NCBI RefSeq assembly: GCF_049680855.1
Contig: NZ_JBMPGS010000003.1
Span: 186,001 to 250,000, forward strand
Direction: 5' to 3'
DNA: 64,000 bases
Source of the DNA: Salinimicrobium sp049680855
Lineage (GTDB): Bacteria > Bacteroidota > Bacteroidia > Flavobacteriales > Flavobacteriaceae
Part shown: positions 17,079-25,318 of the stretch, piece by piece
Position numbering within the stretch: the first letter of the stretch is position 1
How the letters are laid out: each line of letters opens with the position of its first letter
Notes under the pieces: generated by a model
Told to the model about the DNA's origin: nothing
Seen by the model: only the letters and a program-made list of their open reading frames with translations
The model's database searches: none
Position numbers and translations under genes: made by a program

Positions 17079-17096
17079 CATCAGAAACTTCTCTCT

Positions 17097-17339
17097 ATGG
17101 CTTTATCCAATAATGATATTTTTAAAAAACTAAGGGTCGCCTTAAAATTACGGGACGATGATATCGTTCATATTTGCTCCCTCGTAGATTTCAAGGTTAC
17201 TAAAAGTGAAATTGGAGCTATCTTTAGAAGCGAGGACCACCCTAAGTATATGGAATGTGGCGACCAATTTCTTCGGAATTTTTTAAACGGACTTGTCATT
17301 CACATGCGAGGTCCTCTTCCAAAAAAAGAGAAGAAATAG
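17097..17339 (+). CDS. DUF1456 family protein (YehS-like)
   Basis: An 80-residue protein, MALSNNDIFKKLRVALKLRD, belonging to the DUF1456/YehS family of short proteins with an unknown role. The family usually has two copies of the same helical module; only one copy, ending in a basic tail (LPKKEKK), is present here. The ATG at 17097 is chosen over an in-frame TTG at 17076, because that TTG lies within the -7 promoter box. The next gene, cysH, starts eight bases after the stop, so the two are co-transcribed. Confidence 0.75.
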   Translation: MALSNNDIFKKLRVALKLRDDDIVHICSLVDFKVTKSEIGAIFRSEDHPKYMECGDQFLRNFLNGLVIHMRGPLPKKEKK

Positions 17340-17347
17340 GAGGAAAT

Positions 17348-18037
17348 ATGAATGTAAGTGCAGAGAAAAGAATCCTGTCTACAGCTGAAGTACAAAGGCT
17401 AAATAAAAAATACAAGCCCTTAAAACTCAATGAGCGTATCAAGGAACTATACGATGATTTTGATGCTTCAGAAATCATGCTTACAAGTTCCTTCGCCGCT
17501 ACTTCCGCTTTCCTGCTAAAGCTTTTTTCAGAAGTTAATAATGATCAAAAAGTATATTTTATCGATACGGGCTATCATTTTGATGAAACCCTGCAGTACA
17601 GAAAGAAGTTATCTCAGCTGTATAATTTGAATGTAAAATCCTTAAGTGCCTTAAAAGAGGAGCATGATTTTACCCGTCAAGATGAAACATGGAAAAAGAA
17701 CCCTGATTTTTGTTGTTCGATTAATAAGGTGAAACCCCTAGAAATGATTAAAAAAAATTACTCTGTTTGGGTTTCGGGACTTATGGAATGGCAAAGTGAT
17801 CATCGTGCCTCCCTTAACATTTTTGAGAATAGAGGTGATATTTTAAAATTTTATCCACTTTTGGATGTCACAAAAGAGGAACGGGATGCTTTTATAGAAA
17901 AACATGATTTACCTTTTCATCCTTTAGTAGCAAAAGGATACCATTCCATTGGTTGCAAACATTGTACGGTTGCCGGTGGAGACAGGAGCGGAAGATGGAA
18001 CAACGATCCTAAAACAGAATGTGGATTGCACCTTTAA
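17348..18037 (+). CDS. cysH: phosphoadenylyl/adenylyl-sulfate reductase (CysH family)
   Basis: A 229-residue reductase that converts (phospho)adenylyl sulfate to sulfite for cysteine synthesis. The PP-loop-like TSSFAATSAFLL is near residue 46. C122-C123 and C203-C206 (in FCCSINKVKP and GCKHCT) are the four iron-sulfur ligands, and ECGLHL at the C-terminus holds the redox cysteine C225. Having all four cluster cysteines points to an APS-type or dual-specificity iron-sulfur enzyme. A GGAGGA purine stretch lies just before the ATG, unusual for this phylum where ribosome binding sites are rarely seen. No other sulfate-assimilation gene is in the window. Confidence 0.88.
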   Translation: MNVSAEKRILSTAEVQRLNKKYKPLKLNERIKELYDDFDASEIMLTSSFAATSAFLLKLFSEVNNDQKVYFIDTGYHFDETLQYRKKLSQLYNLNVKSLSALKEEHDFTRQDETWKKNPDFCCSINKVKPLEMIKKNYSVWVSGLMEWQSDHRASLNIFENRGDILKFYPLLDVTKEERDAFIEKHDLPFHPLVAKGYHSIGCKHCTVAGGDRSGRWNNDPKTECGLHL

Positions 18038-18048
18038 AATGGCATTTT
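18036..18048. repeat. AAAATGNCATTTT palindrome, copy 1
   Basis: AAAATGGCATTTT is a 6-1-6 palindrome overlapping the cysH stop codon. The same motif recurs at 31687-31699 and 46210-46222, and with one mismatch at 26003-26015 and near 40580, mostly just after a gene end. Confidence 0.6.
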
Positions 18049-18062
18049 TGACTACTATCCTT

Positions 18063-18093
18063 AAAAAAACCGGGTGATGAGCCCGGTTTTTTT
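18063..18093. terminator. intrinsic terminator after cysH
   Basis: A7 then CCGGG (18070-18074), a seven-base loop, CCCGG (18082-18086) and a run of T. The A-run on one side and T-run on the other make it usable for both cysH and the convergent gene at 18111-18446. Confidence 0.85.
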
Positions 18094-18110
18094 AAAATAA
18101 GATGCCTTTT

Positions 18111-18446
18111 TTAGCGAACGGCCTCAACTTTTACAGGCAACTCATAAATTTTTCCTTTTACCCAACTTCTTCCAAAGACTCTGCGGTTTTGCAATCTTTT
18201 CATAAGAAAATCATTTACTTCCTGGTTCTCTGAATCAATAGAATGAACCTTAATTTCTTTCTCTTCAGATAATGAAAAAACCATTCTTAAGGTGAAGTCG
18301 TCTTCCACAATTAGGTTGGAATTAATTAACATCTTTTCAATTTCAGAAGAAACTGATTTAGCACCTCCTTTAGGATCTGGATTGGCCGCCATAAGGCTTG
18401 TCATTGTCATTGCTACTACCGCGAACAAAAGTTTTAAATGTCTCAT
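18111..18446 (-). CDS. small secreted hypothetical protein
   Basis: A 111-residue protein with a signal peptide (MRHLKLLFAVVAMTMTSLMAAN). The rest is soluble: an SSEIEKMLINSNLIVEDDFTL segment, then IKVHSIDSENQEVNDFLMKRL and a final WVKGKIYELPVKVEAVR. The last part faintly resembles the end of TonB C-terminal domains (GKxYxLPVxV), but this is too weak to name it. An in-frame start 19 codons upstream gives a poor leader, so the MRHLK start is preferred. Probably periplasmic; function unknown. Confidence 0.6.
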   Translation of the reverse strand: MRHLKLLFAVVAMTMTSLMAANPDPKGGAKSVSSEIEKMLINSNLIVEDDFTLRMVFSLSEEKEIKVHSIDSENQEVNDFLMKRLQNRRVFGRSWVKGKIYELPVKVEAVR

Positions 18447-18555
18447 AACTGTTTGATTTTTGATTAATGAATGAGTATTATAAGGACCGCTTGGAAGAAA
18501 CAATTGTTACAGCCTCAATATAATTTTAACATACCATTAAGATCTATTGAAAAGA

Positions 18556-18590
18556 CATAAAAAAACCCCTGAAGTTTCAGGGGTTCAATA
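18556..18590 (-). terminator. intrinsic terminator after sucC
   Basis: AACCCCTGAA (18564-18573), two-base loop, TTCAGGGGTT (18576-18585), a perfect 10-base stem. On the minus strand it is followed by a T-run (A-run at 18559-18565 on the plus strand) and sits 25 bases after the sucC stop. Confidence 0.85.
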
Positions 18591-18610
18591 TATAACTGGT
18601 AGTTTGTTGC

Positions 18611-19804
18611 TTACGCAAGTACTTTTTGAACTTTATCTGCAGCTTCCTGAAATTCCACCGCACTTTCTACGGCAAGTCCGCTGTTGTCAATTAATTCTTT
18701 GGCGACATCAGCATTCGTTCCCTGCAGGCGTACAATGATTGGCACCTGGATTGCATCTCCCATATTTTTATAGGCATCAACAATTCCCTGTGCTACGCGA
18801 TCACAACGTACAATTCCTCCAAAAATGTTAATCAAGATGGCTTTTACACTTTCGTCTTTCAGGATAAGCCTAAATGCTTCCTCTACTCTTTTTGCATCGG
18901 CAGTACCTCCAACATCAAGGAAGTTTGCAGGCTCTCCTCCTGCTTGCTTAATAAGATCCATGGTAGCCATTGCAAGACCGGCTCCATTCACCATACATCC
19001 CACATTTCCGTCTAGATCAACATAGTTGAGTCCTACCGCTTTGGCTTCTACTTCCACAGGATTTTCCTCACGAGTATCACGCATTTCTGCATAATCTTTA
19101 TGACGGAAAAGTGCATTATCATCTAAAGTCACCTTAGCATCAACCGCCATGATCTTATCATCACTGGTCTTCAACACGGGATTAATTTCAAACAAGGAAG
19201 AATCTGATTTTTCAAAGGCTTTGTATAATGACATTACGAATTTTGTCATCTCCTTAAAAGCAGCACCACTCAATCCCAGATTAAAAGCAATCCTTCGTGC
19301 CTGGAAAGGCATCAATCCTGTTGCAGGATCTATTTCTTCTGTAAAAATAAGATCCGGTGTTTGCTCTGCTACTGTTTCTATGTCCATTCCACCCTCAGTA
19401 GAATACATGATCATGTTTTTTCCTGTAGCACGGTTTAAAAGTACAGACATGTAATATTCATCGGGTTCGTTTTCGCCAGGATAATATACATCTTCGGCAA
19501 CCAATACCTGGTGAACTTTTTTACCTTCAGCCGAAGTCTGAGGTGTCACAAGGTTCATCCCAATGATTTGTCCTGCAATCTCTTCAACTTCCTGAAGATT
19601 CTTTGCAAGTTTTACACCGCCACCTTTACCGCGGCCACCTGCATGAACCTGTGCTTTAATAACATGCCAGCCCGTACCGGTTTGTTCTGTGAGTTTTTTC
19701 GCAGCTTCAACTGCTTCCTTTGCATCCTGCGCCACAATACCTCTTTGTATGCGTACGCCAAAACTGCTTAAAATCTCTTTTCCCTGATATTCATGTATAT
19801 TCAT
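18611..19804 (-). CDS. sucC: succinyl-CoA ligase, beta subunit
   Basis: A 397-residue ATP-grasp subunit of succinyl-CoA synthetase, the TCA-cycle enzyme that makes succinate with ATP or GTP formation. The N-terminus MNIHEYQGKEIL and AQVHAGGRGKGGGVKLAK are diagnostic. The FEINPVLKTSDDKIMAVDAK segment and GNVGCMVNGAGLAMATMD, then FLDVGGTADAKRVEEAF and FGGIVRCDRVAQGIV, follow in the usual order. The alpha subunit gene is not adjacent. It has a Bacteroidota promoter (19839-19870) and a strong terminator, so it is probably a single-gene transcript. Confidence 0.96.
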   Translation of the reverse strand: MNIHEYQGKEILSSFGVRIQRGIVAQDAKEAVEAAKKLTEQTGTGWHVIKAQVHAGGRGKGGGVKLAKNLQEVEEIAGQIIGMNLVTPQTSAEGKKVHQVLVAEDVYYPGENEPDEYYMSVLLNRATGKNMIMYSTEGGMDIETVAEQTPDLIFTEEIDPATGLMPFQARRIAFNLGLSGAAFKEMTKFVMSLYKAFEKSDSSLFEINPVLKTSDDKIMAVDAKVTLDDNALFRHKDYAEMRDTREENPVEVEAKAVGLNYVDLDGNVGCMVNGAGLAMATMDLIKQAGGEPANFLDVGGTADAKRVEEAFRLILKDESVKAILINIFGGIVRCDRVAQGIVDAYKNMGDAIQVPIIVRLQGTNADVAKELIDNSGLAVESAVEFQEAADKVQKVLA

Positions 19805-19838
19805 AATGAGGTGTTTCTTCAGTATTAGTTATGGTTCA

Positions 19839-19870
19839 CAAAAGTAACAAATGTTCTAGGAATGTACCAA
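19839..19870 (-). promoter_or_regulatory. promoter of sucC
   Basis: On the minus strand TACTTTTG (19846-19839) matches TAnnTTTG, 34 bases before the sucC ATG. TTG at 19870-19868 could be the -33 box, with a 21-base spacer. Confidence 0.65.
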
Positions 19871-20049
19871 TCTTTTTTGGGAATAGCCGTTGGTGATCAA
19901 AGTTCTGGAAAACCCCTGCTTCCAAAGCGAGATTATCGGGACAAGGTGGGTGTAGCTCTCACAAATGAATAATTAGATATTTATCGGACGCTACATCTTC
20001 TTGATCCTTTTTTTATGTTTTCATTAAGTGATGTCTCGTAGAACTCCTC

Positions 20050-20057
20050 TACTTTTG
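20050..20057 (+). promoter_or_regulatory. -7 promoter box before the MFS transporter gene
   Basis: TACTTTTG matches the TAnnTTTG consensus, 18 bases before the ATG at 20076. The -33 position reads AGTG, so only the TG of the -33 box is kept. Confidence 0.6.
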
Positions 20058-20075
20058 CACCTTATTTCTAGAAGT

Positions 20076-21245
20076 ATGAGAAAAGCATTACTCGCTCTTG
20101 CCATTGGTGGCTTTGGAATTGGGATGACAGAATTTGTCATTATGGGAATCTTACCCGAAGTTGCCAATGCCCTCGATATAAGTATCCCCACCGCAGGTCA
20201 TTTTATTTCGGCATATGCTCTTGGTGTGGTGGTGGGAGCACCTGTCTTAACAGGGATTGGGGGTAAATGGCCCGCACATAAGATGCTATTGTTATTGATG
20301 ATTTGGTTCACGGTATTTAATACTCTTTCTGCATTCGCTAACAGCTACCCACTTTTGCTCATTTCACGATTTCTTTCTGGATTGCCTCATGGTGCTTTTT
20401 TTGGAATAGGCGCTGTAGTGGCAGGGAGATTGGCAAAACCAGGGAAATCTGCCAGAGCTATTGCGATTATGTTCACCGGACTTACGTTAGCAAATGTACT
20501 GGGAGTACCACTTGGAACTTATCTCGGCCAACAATTTAGCTGGAATGTTTCTTTCTATCTAGTAGGGTTTGTGGGAATACTGGCCGTCTTAAGCATAAAA
20601 TTCTGGATGCCCGCCCTTCCAAAATCCTCTTCGGAAGGATTCCGGAAAGATCTACGTGTTCTCAAGCGGGCAGAACTTTGGATGGTTGTGTTACTGACAA
20701 CCATCGGAACCGGAGGATTTTTTGCCTGGTACAGTTATATAGCACCTTTGGTAATTGAAGTTGCCGGTCATCCCGAAACTGTAGTCAACTACGCCATGAT
20801 AATTGCGGGCACAGGTATGGTGGTGGGTAATCTCATAGGAGCTAAACTGGCTGAAAAATTTTCCCCCATAAATGCCGTAGTCATTTCTCTTATCCTCATG
20901 GTGATTGCTTTAGTCGCCAATACTTTTATAGCACAGGATGAAACAGGTGTTCTCATAATGACCTTCTTAATAGGTGTAATAGCCTTTACCATTTCCACAC
21001 CAATACAAATGGCTATGATCAATACAGCAAAAGGTTCAGAAATGCTGGGTTCTTCTATGAATCAAAGTGCTTTTAATATGGGGAATGCATCTGGAGCCTA
21101 CTTCGCAGGATTACCTATTGCCATGGGGTATGGCTTTACTTCGGCTACACTCGTGGGAGCTGTAATGGCCGGCACCGGAATTTTTATTGCGCTTGGTATC
21201 ATTATGATGAGAAGAAAAAATCAAGTCGCTCTTGCTCAAACCTGA
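20076..21245 (+). CDS. MFS transporter, AraJ/YdhP-like drug:H+ antiporter family
   Basis: A 389-residue membrane protein with 12 predicted helices. It starts MRKALLALAIGGFGIGMTEF, then has MGILPEVANALDISIPTAGHFISAYALGV, the pattern of the AraJ/YdhP (DHA1) branch of the major facilitator superfamily. GFMTEF-like helix 1, GRLAKPGKSARAIAIMFTGLTLAN between helices 4 and 5, and the GSEMLGSSMNQSAFNMGNASGAYFAG segment near helix 11 are family features. Substrates are usually sugars or drugs, and cannot be specified here. The ATG at 20076 follows the promoter; upstream in-frame ATG codons at 20028/20031 lie before the -7 box and are not used. Confidence 0.85.
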   Translation: MRKALLALAIGGFGIGMTEFVIMGILPEVANALDISIPTAGHFISAYALGVVVGAPVLTGIGGKWPAHKMLLLLMIWFTVFNTLSAFANSYPLLLISRFLSGLPHGAFFGIGAVVAGRLAKPGKSARAIAIMFTGLTLANVLGVPLGTYLGQQFSWNVSFYLVGFVGILAVLSIKFWMPALPKSSSEGFRKDLRVLKRAELWMVVLLTTIGTGGFFAWYSYIAPLVIEVAGHPETVVNYAMIIAGTGMVVGNLIGAKLAEKFSPINAVVISLILMVIALVANTFIAQDETGVLIMTFLIGVIAFTISTPIQMAMINTAKGSEMLGSSMNQSAFNMGNASGAYFAGLPIAMGYGFTSATLVGAVMAGTGIFIALGIIMMRRKNQVALAQT

Positions 21246-21386
21246 TTCAAATCTTATCAATAAAATTAAGAACCTGAAAATCTTATTCATGTTCTTGAGC
21301 AGATGATTGCCGACTTCAGCATATAACAATCTGTTAGAATTCGTTATTTTTAAGTCGGTCCTTGTTAAAGTTTGAGAAATCTCCTG

Positions 21387-21394
21387 TACTTTTG
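21387..21394 (+). promoter_or_regulatory. -7 promoter box of lysA
   Basis: TACTTTTG matches TAnnTTTG, 26 bases before the lysA ATG. TTG at 21362-21364 is a possible -33 box with a 22-base spacer. The implied leader is only about 20 bases, which leaves no room for a lysine riboswitch. Confidence 0.65.
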
Positions 21395-21420
21395 CCACTT
21401 ATAATTTTCACGCTAAAAAG

Positions 21421-22650
21421 ATGACTCATCAAGATTTACTTCAGGTTGCAGACGAATTCGGCCATCCCGTTTATGTTTATGATGCCGAAAAAATAATTTC
21501 CCAATACAATCGGCTGCAATCAGCTTTTAAAGAAGTTAAGGACCTGCGAATAAATTATGCTGTCAAGGCACTTTCTAATATTTCGGTACTGCGCTTATTC
21601 AATAAACTTGGTTCAGGCCTGGACACTGTTTCACTTCAGGAAGTAAAACTGGGGCTGGAAGCCGGTGTCGATTCGTCTAAGATCATCTATACTCCCAACG
21701 GAGTTTCTTTGGAAGAAATTGAAGAAGTTGCTGTATTGGGCGTTCAGATAAATATTGACAATCTCTCCATCCTGGAGCAATTCGGAACAAAACACCCGGA
21801 AGTACCGGTTTGCATACGCATTAACCCACACGTTATGGCAGGCGGAAATACTAATATTTCTGTGGGGCACATTGATTCAAAATTCGGGATCTCCATCCAT
21901 CAAATTCCCCACACCCTCAGGATCGTGAAAAATACGGGCATGAATATTAATGGAATTCATATGCATACAGGAAGTGACATTCTGGATATTGATGTTTTCC
22001 TTTATGCTTCTGAAATCCTTTTTGATACTGCAAAGCATTTTAAAGACCTGGAATTTCTTGATTTTGGAAGCGGCTTTAAGGTGCCTTATAAAGAAGGGGA
22101 TATTGAAACGAATATTGAAGAACTTGGCGAAAAGCTTACAAAGCGCTTCAAAGATTTTTGTAAAGCTTATGGAAGAGACCTAACTCTTGCCTTTGAACCA
22201 GGTAAATTCCTGGTAAGTGAAGCGGGTAAATTCCTGGTAAAGGTAAATGTCATCAAACAAACTACCTCTACGGTTTTCGCACAGGTTGACAGTGGTTTTA
22301 ATCATCTAATACGGCCAATGTTTTACGGTTCCAGGCATGAGATTCATAACATTTCCAATCCAAAAGGACGGGAACGCTTTTACTCTGTAGTGGGTTACAT
22401 TTGTGAAACCGACACTTTTGCCAGTAACCGTAAGATTGAAGAGATTAAGGAAGGAGATATATTGGCTTTTAGCAACGCAGGAGCTTACTCTTTTTCCATG
22501 GCCAGCAATTACAATTCCAGGTTCCGCCCACCTGAAGTTTTATGGTATGAAGGAAAAGCCCATCTCATTCGGAAAAGGGAAACTTTTGAAGACATTTTAA
22601 GAGGACAAGTAGCTTTAGATTTTAGTACAGTGACGGCGGAAAACGAATAA
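21421..22650 (+). CDS. lysA: diaminopimelate decarboxylase
   Basis: A 409-residue fold-type III PLP enzyme that decarboxylates meso-diaminopimelate to lysine, the last step of lysine synthesis. NYAVKALSN holds the PLP lysine near residue 43. HMHTGSDI, the glycine-rich LDFGSGFKVPY, AFEPGKFLVSEAG and GYICETDTFASN (the cysteine and glutamate from the partner subunit) complete the active site. Length and motifs are normal. The MITE-like repeat at 22656-22790 begins six bases after the stop. Confidence 0.94.
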   Translation: MTHQDLLQVADEFGHPVYVYDAEKIISQYNRLQSAFKEVKDLRINYAVKALSNISVLRLFNKLGSGLDTVSLQEVKLGLEAGVDSSKIIYTPNGVSLEEIEEVAVLGVQINIDNLSILEQFGTKHPEVPVCIRINPHVMAGGNTNISVGHIDSKFGISIHQIPHTLRIVKNTGMNINGIHMHTGSDILDIDVFLYASEILFDTAKHFKDLEFLDFGSGFKVPYKEGDIETNIEELGEKLTKRFKDFCKAYGRDLTLAFEPGKFLVSEAGKFLVKVNVIKQTTSTVFAQVDSGFNHLIRPMFYGSRHEIHNISNPKGRERFYSVVGYICETDTFASNRKIEEIKEGDILAFSNAGAYSFSMASNYNSRFRPPEVLWYEGKAHLIRKRETFEDILRGQVALDFSTVTAENE

Positions 22651-22655
22651 ATCAC

Positions 22656-22790
22656 GAGGCTGTTCAGAATTTTTTCGGCAAGCTGACCCTGAACAGATGG
22701 TTTTTAGGTGCTACACAAATTTCAAAAAACTCGTTGGATTCTGAAAAAAGTTCAGAATAACTTTGTTGTATTTAATTTCTGAACAGCCTC
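22656..22790. mobile_element. MITE-like element with 14-base terminal inverted repeats
   Basis: GAGGCTGTTCAGAA at 22656-22669 is the exact reverse complement of TTCTGAACAGCCTC at 22777-22790. The 135-base unit has no coding capacity and lies between the convergent lysA and ion-channel genes. Internal parts contain further imperfect copies of the TTCAGAA/TTCTGAA core. No target duplication is evident at the edges. It could be the remnant of an insertion sequence, a non-autonomous element, or a large two-gene terminator stem. Confidence 0.5.
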
Positions 22791-22864
22791 TCTTTTAAAT
22801 TCCAGTTTCAGCAAAAGCCAAGATTAATTTACCTGGCATCCAAAAAGGGCATTTTAAGGGTAAT

Positions 22865-23857
22865 TTATTCCCCCATGAATTTCTTGTTAAACATAAAGAT
22901 GTCTTTCCATGCCCAGCCGGCGCTATGAAGTGACGCACCAATTTGCCTGTCCTTCTCCTCATTCTGGTCATAATTCTCACCATATTTCATCCAAAAACTC
23001 CTTAATTGATACAATTCCTCGCTATCATGTTCATAGCCATCTGCATGCACCAAGCTCATTCGTAGATTGTGCTCTATAGTTCTAAGTACCGCACTTATAC
23101 TTACATACTGCTCAGAATCTTCAGAATAGTTACTGCGAAGCACCATAAGCACCTCATACAAGCTCGCTATTTGCACTTCAATGGCATGATTCCTTTTACG
23201 GGTAAGAAAATGGTTCACCACAGGAAAAGCTAGATAGTTACTGGAGTTCGAAATAATAAGCTGCCGTAGGTCGCTACTCTTTTCGGTAAAGGAAGAAAGA
23301 TTTTTATCTACGGTGAAGAATTTGTACAATTCTTCAATATCACTCCCCATAGTGTCTATATAAAAAGCAAGCTTTTTCTTATCCAGAAGCGAAGTGATCA
23401 CAGACAAAAGATAAGCAAGTGCCGTTGTCAACAATATGAAACCTGAAAAAGAAATAAGCCCCGAGAGAAACCTGCTTAAATCATTCCCCGGGACGAAATC
23501 TCCGATCCCGAGGGTGGAAAGCACAAAGCAGGTGTAGTAAAATCGTTCGGTAAGATCTGCCGGCAACTTTGTTGCTCCATTGATCACCATATTTTCTTCA
23601 CTTAAAAAAATAAGGTAAGCACCTCCTGTGAGTAGTGCAAGCCAGCAAAGGGTCGTTACTAATAAATGAATAAGTCCGGAGAAGTTAAATATACTTCTGC
23701 TTTTGTTGGTAAGAATGATCCTGGAAAGCCATTTATTAATACTTCCCGAAATATACCAGTAACCGTTTCCTGAAAGCGTGGTGTGGAAAAAATCATAAAA
23801 AGTTACTCCCATGAGTATGAATCCACCACTCATTATTAAGATTTCCTGTATTTCCAT
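22865..23857 (-). CDS. two-pore-helix potassium channel family protein
   Basis: A 330-residue membrane protein with an N-terminal four-helix part and a pore region FYYTCFVLSTLGIGDFVPGN at residues 107-125. The selectivity-filter line reads TLGIGD (115-120) where canonical K+ channels have T(V/I)GYGD, so the filter tyrosine is replaced by isoleucine. A second pore-lining helix, FLSGLISFSGFILLTTALAYL, follows. The remaining 170 residues are a soluble helical cytoplasmic domain without an obvious RCK/TrkA fold. Ion specificity is uncertain because of the altered filter. Confidence 0.75.
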   Translation of the reverse strand: MEIQEILIMSGGFILMGVTFYDFFHTTLSGNGYWYISGSINKWLSRIILTNKSRSIFNFSGLIHLLVTTLCWLALLTGGAYLIFLSEENMVINGATKLPADLTERFYYTCFVLSTLGIGDFVPGNDLSRFLSGLISFSGFILLTTALAYLLSVITSLLDKKKLAFYIDTMGSDIEELYKFFTVDKNLSSFTEKSSDLRQLIISNSSNYLAFPVVNHFLTRKRNHAIEVQIASLYEVLMVLRSNYSEDSEQYVSISAVLRTIEHNLRMSLVHADGYEHDSEELYQLRSFWMKYGENYDQNEEKDRQIGASLHSAGWAWKDIFMFNKKFMGE

Positions 23858-23998
23858 AAAAACAAGATAATTAAAAGCTCCCTTAAAATTATCTTATAAG
23901 ACCTTAAAATTTTGACAAGACTGCTGCTGCACTTCATTCACTCCCTTAAAAAACGTATCTTAATTGTTATCAACCAATTAACCATAAAAATTTGAATT

Positions 23999-25312
23999 AT
24001 GGCAACAATTACATCCAATTTCACTTCTCAACCCGACCTTTCTTCAGCACCCGTAAAACCCCTTGAAAACTCTAAAGATCTTGATCCCTTACTCGACAGG
24101 ATTGGTGATTCCAAATATGTGCTTCTTGGTGAGGCCAGTCATGGAACCCATGAATATTACACCTGGAGAGCTGAAATTTCGAAAAGGCTCATTCAGGAAA
24201 AAGGATTCTCCTTTGTCGCGGTAGAAGGAGACTGGCCAGATTGTTACATGATCAATCGCTGGGTAAAAGATCTTCCCAATTCCGGCGACTCCATAAAGGA
24301 AGTACTTCAGAATTTTAAACGCTGGCCTACCTGGATGTGGGCAAACTGGGAAATCGCTGCCTTTGCCGAATGGATGAAAAACCACAACCGAGAATTAAAA
24401 CCTAAAGATAAAATTGGCTTTTACGGGCTGGATGTTTACAGCTTGTGGGAATCATTGGAATCCATAGTAAAGTATCTGGAAAAAGAAGATCCGCAAACAG
24501 CACAACTTGCCAAACAGGCTGCAGACTGTTTCGAACCCTACCGGAAAAACGACTCCTATGTTACTGCCTACCGCGGAATGGAACAACACTGTCGCGATGA
24601 AGTGGTACAGTTACTAAAAGAAGTTCGTGGAAACGTAGAAAAATATAATGACGAGCGCGAAGCCGGCTTAAATGCAGAGCTTAACACACTTGTCATGAAA
24701 AATGCTGAAAAATACTACGAAGCCATGTCTTCCTTTGATAATTCCTCGTGGAACGTTCGGGATACACATATGGTAGAGACTCTAAACACCTTAATGAACT
24801 TTCACCATGAAGATGCGAAAGTAATCGTTTGGGAACACAACACCCACATTGGTGATGCGCGTGCGACAGATATGGTCGCTCATGGAATGCATAATGTGGG
24901 GCAGCTTGTTCGGGAACAACACCAGGACGATGGGGTGGTATTAGTCGGTTTTGGTTCTTATGAAGGATCTGTCATCGCAGGAGAATTTTGGGGAGGAGAA
25001 ATGCAGGAAATGGAGCTTCCTAAAGCCATTGAAGGAAGTGTGGAAAAAATGTTACACAAGCAGGGCGCCACTAATAAATTGCTCATTTTTGATGATGATT
25101 CTCCTTTAAAAAAGACATTCCAGGAGCGCACGGGCCACCGGGCGGTTGGCGTTGTGTACGATCCTCACCGGGAAAGAGGAAACTATGTGCCTTCAAAACT
25201 TTCAGAAAGATATGATGCTTTTCTCTACATTGATAAAACACACGGCCTGCATCCGCTACATTTAAAACCTGACGGAAGTAAAACTCCCGAAACTTATCCC
25301 TTCGGAATATAA
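23999..25312 (+). CDS. erythromycin esterase-like protein
   Basis: A 437-residue protein of the erythromycin esterase (EreA/B) and succinoglycan-biosynthesis-like family. The active-site lines are LLGEASHGTHEYY (E45, H48, H51), FVAVEGDWPDCY (E76) and VIVWEHNTHIGDAR, which matches the catalytic histidine and glutamate arrangement of Ere enzymes. Chromosomal members in environmental bacteria often have no demonstrated macrolide activity, so the name describes the family rather than resistance. No signal peptide. The MBL-fold gene starts six bases after its stop, so the two form an operon. A weak TATCTTAA box lies upstream. Confidence 0.82.
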   Translation: MATITSNFTSQPDLSSAPVKPLENSKDLDPLLDRIGDSKYVLLGEASHGTHEYYTWRAEISKRLIQEKGFSFVAVEGDWPDCYMINRWVKDLPNSGDSIKEVLQNFKRWPTWMWANWEIAAFAEWMKNHNRELKPKDKIGFYGLDVYSLWESLESIVKYLEKEDPQTAQLAKQAADCFEPYRKNDSYVTAYRGMEQHCRDEVVQLLKEVRGNVEKYNDEREAGLNAELNTLVMKNAEKYYEAMSSFDNSSWNVRDTHMVETLNTLMNFHHEDAKVIVWEHNTHIGDARATDMVAHGMHNVGQLVREQHQDDGVVLVGFGSYEGSVIAGEFWGGEMQEMELPKAIEGSVEKMLHKQGATNKLLIFDDDSPLKKTFQERTGHRAVGVVYDPHRERGNYVPSKLSERYDAFLYIDKTHGLHPLHLKPDGSKTPETYPFGI

Positions 25313-25318
25313 AATATT

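Noticed and set aside
21387..21420. Lysine riboswitch before lysA
   Set aside because: The predicted leader is only about 20 bases, too short for the aptamer.
23999..25312. Acquired macrolide resistance gene
   Set aside because: It belongs to the family by motifs, but it sits in core genome without mobile elements; resistance cannot be claimed.
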